DNA from: Sphaerisporangium fuscum
Lineage (GTDB): Bacteria > Actinomycetota > Actinomycetes > Streptosporangiales > Streptosporangiaceae
Assembly (NCBI RefSeq): GCF_018531465.1
Contig: NZ_JAHDTF010000014.1
Location: forward strand, 1-64,000
Length of the DNA: 64,000 nucleotides
Reading direction: 5' to 3'
A model generated the notes under the pieces. The model made no database searches and was not told the DNA's origin. It saw only the letters and a list, made by a program, of their open reading frames with translations. This document shows, in pieces, positions 60,629-64,000 of this stretch. Position numbers and translations under genes: made by a program. Numbering within the stretch: position 1 is the stretch's first letter; each line of letters begins with the position of its first letter.

Positions 60629-62665
60629 TCAGTTCGTCAGGGTGTTCGGGAGGTGATCTCCCACGTGGCCGACCCAGATCCTGCGGGTGGCGCCACCGGA
60701 GTCGTCGTGGAAGTGGATGCGCGGCGCGGGGGTGCCGCCCTTGCGGAGCTTGATGTGCGCCTCCATGAGCACCCTGCCCGATGAGTGCACCTCCTCGGGC
60801 ACGCTGAAGGTGCGGCTCGTGCTGTACCTGCCGTTGGTGTGCACGGTCCTCGACTCGCTCATGGCGACCATGCCGGCGGGAATGGTGAGATCGGCGGCGC
60901 TCATGCACCACTGCAGGAAACCTCCCGCGAACTCTCCCGACGACCTGGCCTTGGCGAAGGCGTCCAACGCGCGCAGGGCGTCCCAGGTCTTGGCGGCCCA
61001 GACCCGGCTGAGCGTCGGGTAGGCCAGGTCGAGTTTCGTCGCCGCGGTGTCGGTGTCCCCGATCATCACGTGGCCGAGCGTCTCGCGGGCCATGTTGAGG
61101 GCGTCCATCAGGCTCGTCGGCTCGAAGTCGGGCTCCTCGGCCGCCACGCCGTACGCCGGCCGGCCCGACGCGGCGAGTCGCGTCTCCAGCCAGCGCGTGC
61201 GCTTCTCCAGCTTGCGGGCATTGGCGACGGCTTCGGCGTACTCGTTCTGCAGGAGCTCGTGCTCGGCGCGGAGCCGCTCCATCTCGGCCGCGAGCCGTTC
61301 GCTCTCGCCTTCGGCCTCGGCGAGCAGGGCCTCGTGGGCGTGCAGGTCCTCACCACGCCGGCGCGCGAGGACGGCCTCCCGCAGTCCGTCGACGTGGGCC
61401 CCGAGGGTGCGCATCTGCCGCAGTAGGTGGCCGCTCTCAGGGCCGCTTCCCCGGGCCTGGGCCGCGAGGTCGAGGGCCGCCTCCAGCTCACCGCGCATCT
61501 GTGTGACCACCGCGGCGGCGACCGTCCGGGCGAGCTCGGCCACGTCGAACGCCGGCCCGCCCTCGGGGGCGACCGGCTGCCCGGCCGCGGCGGACCCCGC
61601 ACGCGGCTCGGCGGTCTCTTCGACGCCACCGGAGGCGGGCGCGGGCCTCAGGCGCGGCTCGCCGTTCTTGTCGGCCCCGCCGGAGGCGGGCGAGGGCGCC
61701 GCGACCGGCCCGGGGCGTACGGTCAGCGCCATCATCCTGCGGCGCAGTTCCTCCCTCTCCTGGTCGGCCGGGGCCCGCCGGGCCACGACGACGTCGTGGA
61801 TGTCGCCCGGCCGCGCCTTGCCGGCGAGGATCCGGGAGACGATCCGGTAGGCCCGCCCGACATCGTCGGGTAACGCGCGGCGCGCGGTCTCCCCGATCGC
61901 CCCACCCGCCACCAGCCCGAGAGCCCGATCGCTCTGTGCGCGCAACATGGCGCCCCCCATCGGCCTGTGCCGGAAGGGGTGGCTTTCGGCCTCGGGGTCG
62001 AACGGCGCCACGTACGTGCGGATGCCACCGCCGAACACCCTGAGATCGGGGCCGATCGTCTCGTTGAAGCGGCGCTGCGCCTGCGCGTCGGCGAAGCGCA
62101 CCACCACGCCGGCACCGGCGGTCGCCGCGGCCAGGTGGTCGGCCCTCCCGCCGGCGGCCGCGGCGTCCTGCGGATCGACGGACACGATGACCAGCGGCAC
62201 CCGGCGCTCCCGCTGTGCCATGGTATGGATCAGCCTGGGGATCTCGTATTCGTCGAGGACGTCCGGCGCGTCGGTGAGGTGGACGGCTCCGTCGGTGATC
62301 CGCGCGGTGCGCAGGTAGGCCGGGAGGAAGCCGGGCGCGTCGCCCCCGCCGGTCGCGCCGTCCTCGTCCACCGTGACGACCACCCAGCCCGCCAGCCCCG
62401 GAATGGGCTCGTGGTAGGTGATCCGGGTACGGAGCAGCGCCCCCTCCCGCGTCTCCTCGACGACGTACCGGCCGCAGTCACCCCTGCGCTCCAGGCGGGC
62501 CCGTGTGCCGTCCGCGTCGAACTCCTGCGCCGGCAGGCCGGCGTCCGGGAACGGCAGCCCCTTCCCCACGAGCCATTCCCCGAAGGTGCGGCGGAGCCGG
62601 AGGGAGATCGGCGCGGTCGTGTCCCGGAGGACGGCCTGGTAGAGGCGGGTGAAGTTGGGGGGCAT
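60629..62665 (-). CDS. Unrecognised three-part protein with a central coiled coil
   Basis: 678 residues. The N-terminal part (about 1-285) is mixed alpha/beta, with ADAQAQRRFNETIGPDLRVF and GGIRTYVAPFDPEAESHPF. A Pro/Gly/Ala-rich linker (about 310-375) carries twice-repeated PASGG(A/V)(D/E). A long coiled coil (about 380-500, ESERLAAEMERLRAEHELLQ) is followed by a helical region. The last 80 residues are beta-like and end PRIHFHDDSGG...VGHVGDHLPN. No signal peptide, membrane helix or P-loop. It resembles the layout of large stress- or defence-type actinobacterial proteins, but I cannot name a family. Its stop is 20 bp from the convergent SSI gene. Confidence 0.75.
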   Translation of the reverse strand: MPPNFTRLYQAVLRDTTAPISLRLRRTFGEWLVGKGLPFPDAGLPAQEFDADGTRARLERRGDCGRYVVEETREGALLRTRITYHEPIPGLAGWVVVTVDEDGATGGGDAPGFLPAYLRTARITDGAVHLTDAPDVLDEYEIPRLIHTMAQRERRVPLVIVSVDPQDAAAAGGRADHLAAATAGAGVVVRFADAQAQRRFNETIGPDLRVFGGGIRTYVAPFDPEAESHPFRHRPMGGAMLRAQSDRALGLVAGGAIGETARRALPDDVGRAYRIVSRILAGKARPGDIHDVVVARRAPADQEREELRRRMMALTVRPGPVAAPSPASGGADKNGEPRLRPAPASGGVEETAEPRAGSAAAGQPVAPEGGPAFDVAELARTVAAAVVTQMRGELEAALDLAAQARGSGPESGHLLRQMRTLGAHVDGLREAVLARRRGEDLHAHEALLAEAEGESERLAAEMERLRAEHELLQNEYAEAVANARKLEKRTRWLETRLAASGRPAYGVAAEEPDFEPTSLMDALNMARETLGHVMIGDTDTAATKLDLAYPTLSRVWAAKTWDALRALDAFAKARSSGEFAGGFLQWCMSAADLTIPAGMVAMSESRTVHTNGRYSTSRTFSVPEEVHSSGRVLMEAHIKLRKGGTPAPRIHFHDDSGGATRRIWVGHVGDHLPNTLTN

Positions 62666-63600
62666 GAAGAGGCACGCTATCCAGACGTGATCGCGGATAC
62701 GCCAACGGTATGTAACGGCAAGCTCGCTATCTGTACCACAGGAGTAACCTGATCCCCAAGAGCATCACCACGGCCGAAGACAGCGCCACGCCGCACCCGG
62801 ACGCCCCTGGCGGGACGGGGAGTCGTACGAAATTCAACTGTTACATCGTTCCAAGTACTACGCGCCGTCGGAGGACTAGCATCTACCTCGCTGTCAGGTG
62901 TGGACGGCCGAGAGTGACCGGCGTTCTCCCGCCTCTCGGCATTCCTCCATGGAACGCCGGTGCCCTCGCTCAGCCGCTGGATGCGGGGGCACCGGCTCCC
63001 GGCGGTCGTGCCCGCACCCTCAGGGCCTGCATTGGGATATCAGGGTCATATCGGGATATTTCATCGTCCCGCACCTGATGAACCCTCGTTTTACGGCATG
63101 CTTGTCCCCGGGTGACGAAACGGGGAAGGGACCTTTGACCGACACAGCCACGCGCGGAACTTCCGGCGCCACACGTTCCGGAATCGACGCACCGCCCCTT
63201 GACGACCACGTCGAGGCGGGGCGGCCCCGCCCGTGACCGACCTCGGCATGCTCCTCGGCAAGGAATGGAGCGGGCCGCCCCAGGCGCCCCGGCACAGGCC
63301 GGAAGGCACTCGCCCCCGCCCGGCGCACCCACGTTGGACCCGGAGCCGGCCGTGACGAACCGGGCGGCGGCGGAGGAGCACCTGCTCACCGACGTGTGAG
63401 GACGCCCCCGCACCTGCCGTCCCGCCGCCGCGGGCCCCTGTCGGTGACCCGTCCGGAAGCGCGGCCTCCGCCTCACGTGCGTAGAGATCGTCGCGATGAC
63501 GAGCACGTCACCGCTGTCTCCGGCACGTCCGAGGAACGGTCCGACGGCCGTAGCGCCCCTACCGAATGAAGAACTGAAAAGGTGACGAAGAGGATGACCG
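62666..63600. other. Long intergenic region (935 bp) without a clear gene
   Basis: No ORF with a credible ribosome binding site and motif. GGGATAT appears twice near 63030-63060 (direct repeat about 23 bp apart). From about 63135 three very short frames are linked by GTGA overlaps (about 33, 40 and 15 residues) with no known motif. The region carries the upstream signals of the MscS gene and of the 62665 gene, none strong. Confidence 0.55.
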
Positions 63601-64000
63601 ATGGCTGAGCACATGGAAGCGACGTCGTTGATCATTGCGGGCAGCAGCCTGGCAGGCGCTCTGCTGATCGGCCTGCTGCTGCGGTTGTGGTTCGGGGTTC
63701 TCGTCCACCGGGCCGGCGCCACGCCGGGGACGTGGGACGACATGGTGTGGAGCCTGCTGAAGGCCATCTCCCTGCCGGCCGCGCTCACGGCGGGCATGTG
63801 GTCGGCGATCGAGGTGCTGGGGGTGCGGCAGCCGGTCCGTGGCGTCCTGGACCGGATCCTGGTGGCGGTGGTCATCTTGCTGGTCGGCCTGTCGGTCGCC
63901 AGGCTGGCGGCCGAGGTCGTGCGGTCGGTGACCCTCGCCAGGTCCGGTGTGGCGCAATCGGCGAGCATCTTCGTCAACATCACCCGGGTGTTGATCATCG
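63601..64000 (+). CDS. MscS-type mechanosensitive channel, N-terminal part (runs off the window)
   Basis: The frame from ATG 63601 is open to the window end (133 codons); GAAGAGG lies 8 bp upstream. Three hydrophobic helices are visible: LIIAGSSLAGALLIGLLLRL, ISLPAALTAGMWSAIEVLGV and ILVAVVILLVGLSVARLAAE. SIFVNITRVLII begins what is normally the helix before the pore helix of MscS channels. It is truncated by the window edge, so domain completeness is unknown. Confidence 0.7.
   Translation, partial: MAEHMEATSLIIAGSSLAGALLIGLLLRLWFGVLVHRAGATPGTWDDMVWSLLKAISLPAALTAGMWSAIEVLGVRQPVRGVLDRILVAVVILLVGLSVARLAAEVVRSVTLARSGVAQSASIFVNITRVLII

Noticed and set aside
63136..63399. Three small overlapping genes
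   Set aside because: 33, 40 and 15 residues, low complexity, no clear ribosome binding sites; kept only as a weak observation.

Overview
The window is 64 kb of very GC-rich DNA (third codon positions almost all G or C) with frequent GTG and TTG starts, ATGA/TGATG gene overlaps, LacI/SorC/MurR-type sugar control and a Streptomyces-type subtilisin inhibitor. This points to a chromosomal segment of a filamentous actinobacterium. A member of the Streptosporangiales or a Streptomyces relative is my inference; the sequence alone does not fix the genus. I see no rRNA, tRNA, insertion sequence, prophage or CRISPR array.

Layout. 1-8.6 kb: a 4 x 40 bp tandem repeat, a giant HTH/nSTAND ATPase/14-blade WD40 protein (minus), and divergently a secreted metzincin-type protease followed by a membrane protein. 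8.6-15.1 kb: a SCO6745-like protein behind a clear promoter/operator, a heterodimeric ABC exporter pair, a VOC protein and an F420-dependent-type NADP oxidoreductase with a strong terminator. 15.1-19 kb: a translationally coupled operon of a ribbon-helix-helix regulator (leaderless, behind an array of TGACGCCA boxes), a DUF4097 protein, a Drr-type ABC exporter and a DUF1707 protein. 19-25.5 kb: a four-gene DNA-end-processing cluster (HerA-like ATPase, SbcD, SbcC, NurA-like nuclease), then a DUF4429/SHOCT protein. 26.6-35.7 kb: a sugar or polyol operon with SorC regulator, xylose-type ABC importer, two FGGY kinases, a histidine phosphatase and a 2-hydroxyacid dehydrogenase, nearly every junction overlapping. 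36-38.5 kb: a VOC protein and a secreted GH10 xylanase with a ricin-type carbohydrate module. 39-48.2 kb: a MurNAc/peptidoglycan scavenging locus: decayed class III aminotransferase, MurQ, MurR-type regulator, NamZ-type exo-muramidase without a signal peptide, double-GNAT protein, CUT1-type importer without its own ATPase, and a PIG-L deacetylase. 48.2-53.6 kb: a HIT protein that has lost its catalytic motif, an orphan cytochrome bc1 subunit QcrB, a divergent MFS/LacI pair around a perfect 16-bp palindrome, and an SPFH protein. 53.6-64 kb: a GH127-type arabinofuranosidase with an inserted LamG domain behind a LacI-type operator, a CoA-binding protein, a degenerate tandem repeat, an acyl-CoA ligase with a 7-residue repeat insertion plus a sulfotransferase, an SSI protease inhibitor, an unrecognised coiled-coil protein, a 0.9-kb gap and the start of an MscS channel.

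How parts work together. Three blocks are polysaccharide or sugar catabolic units, each with its own regulator or operator. The MurNAc locus suggests import of MurNAc-containing saccharides, cleavage in the cytoplasm by NamZ, and entry to glycolysis through MurQ; no MurNAc kinase is visible. The HerA-SbcD-SbcC-NurA cluster has the composition of the archaeal HerA-NurA-Mre11-Rad50 resection operon and is the most notable system here, with the cytosolic-NamZ locus second.
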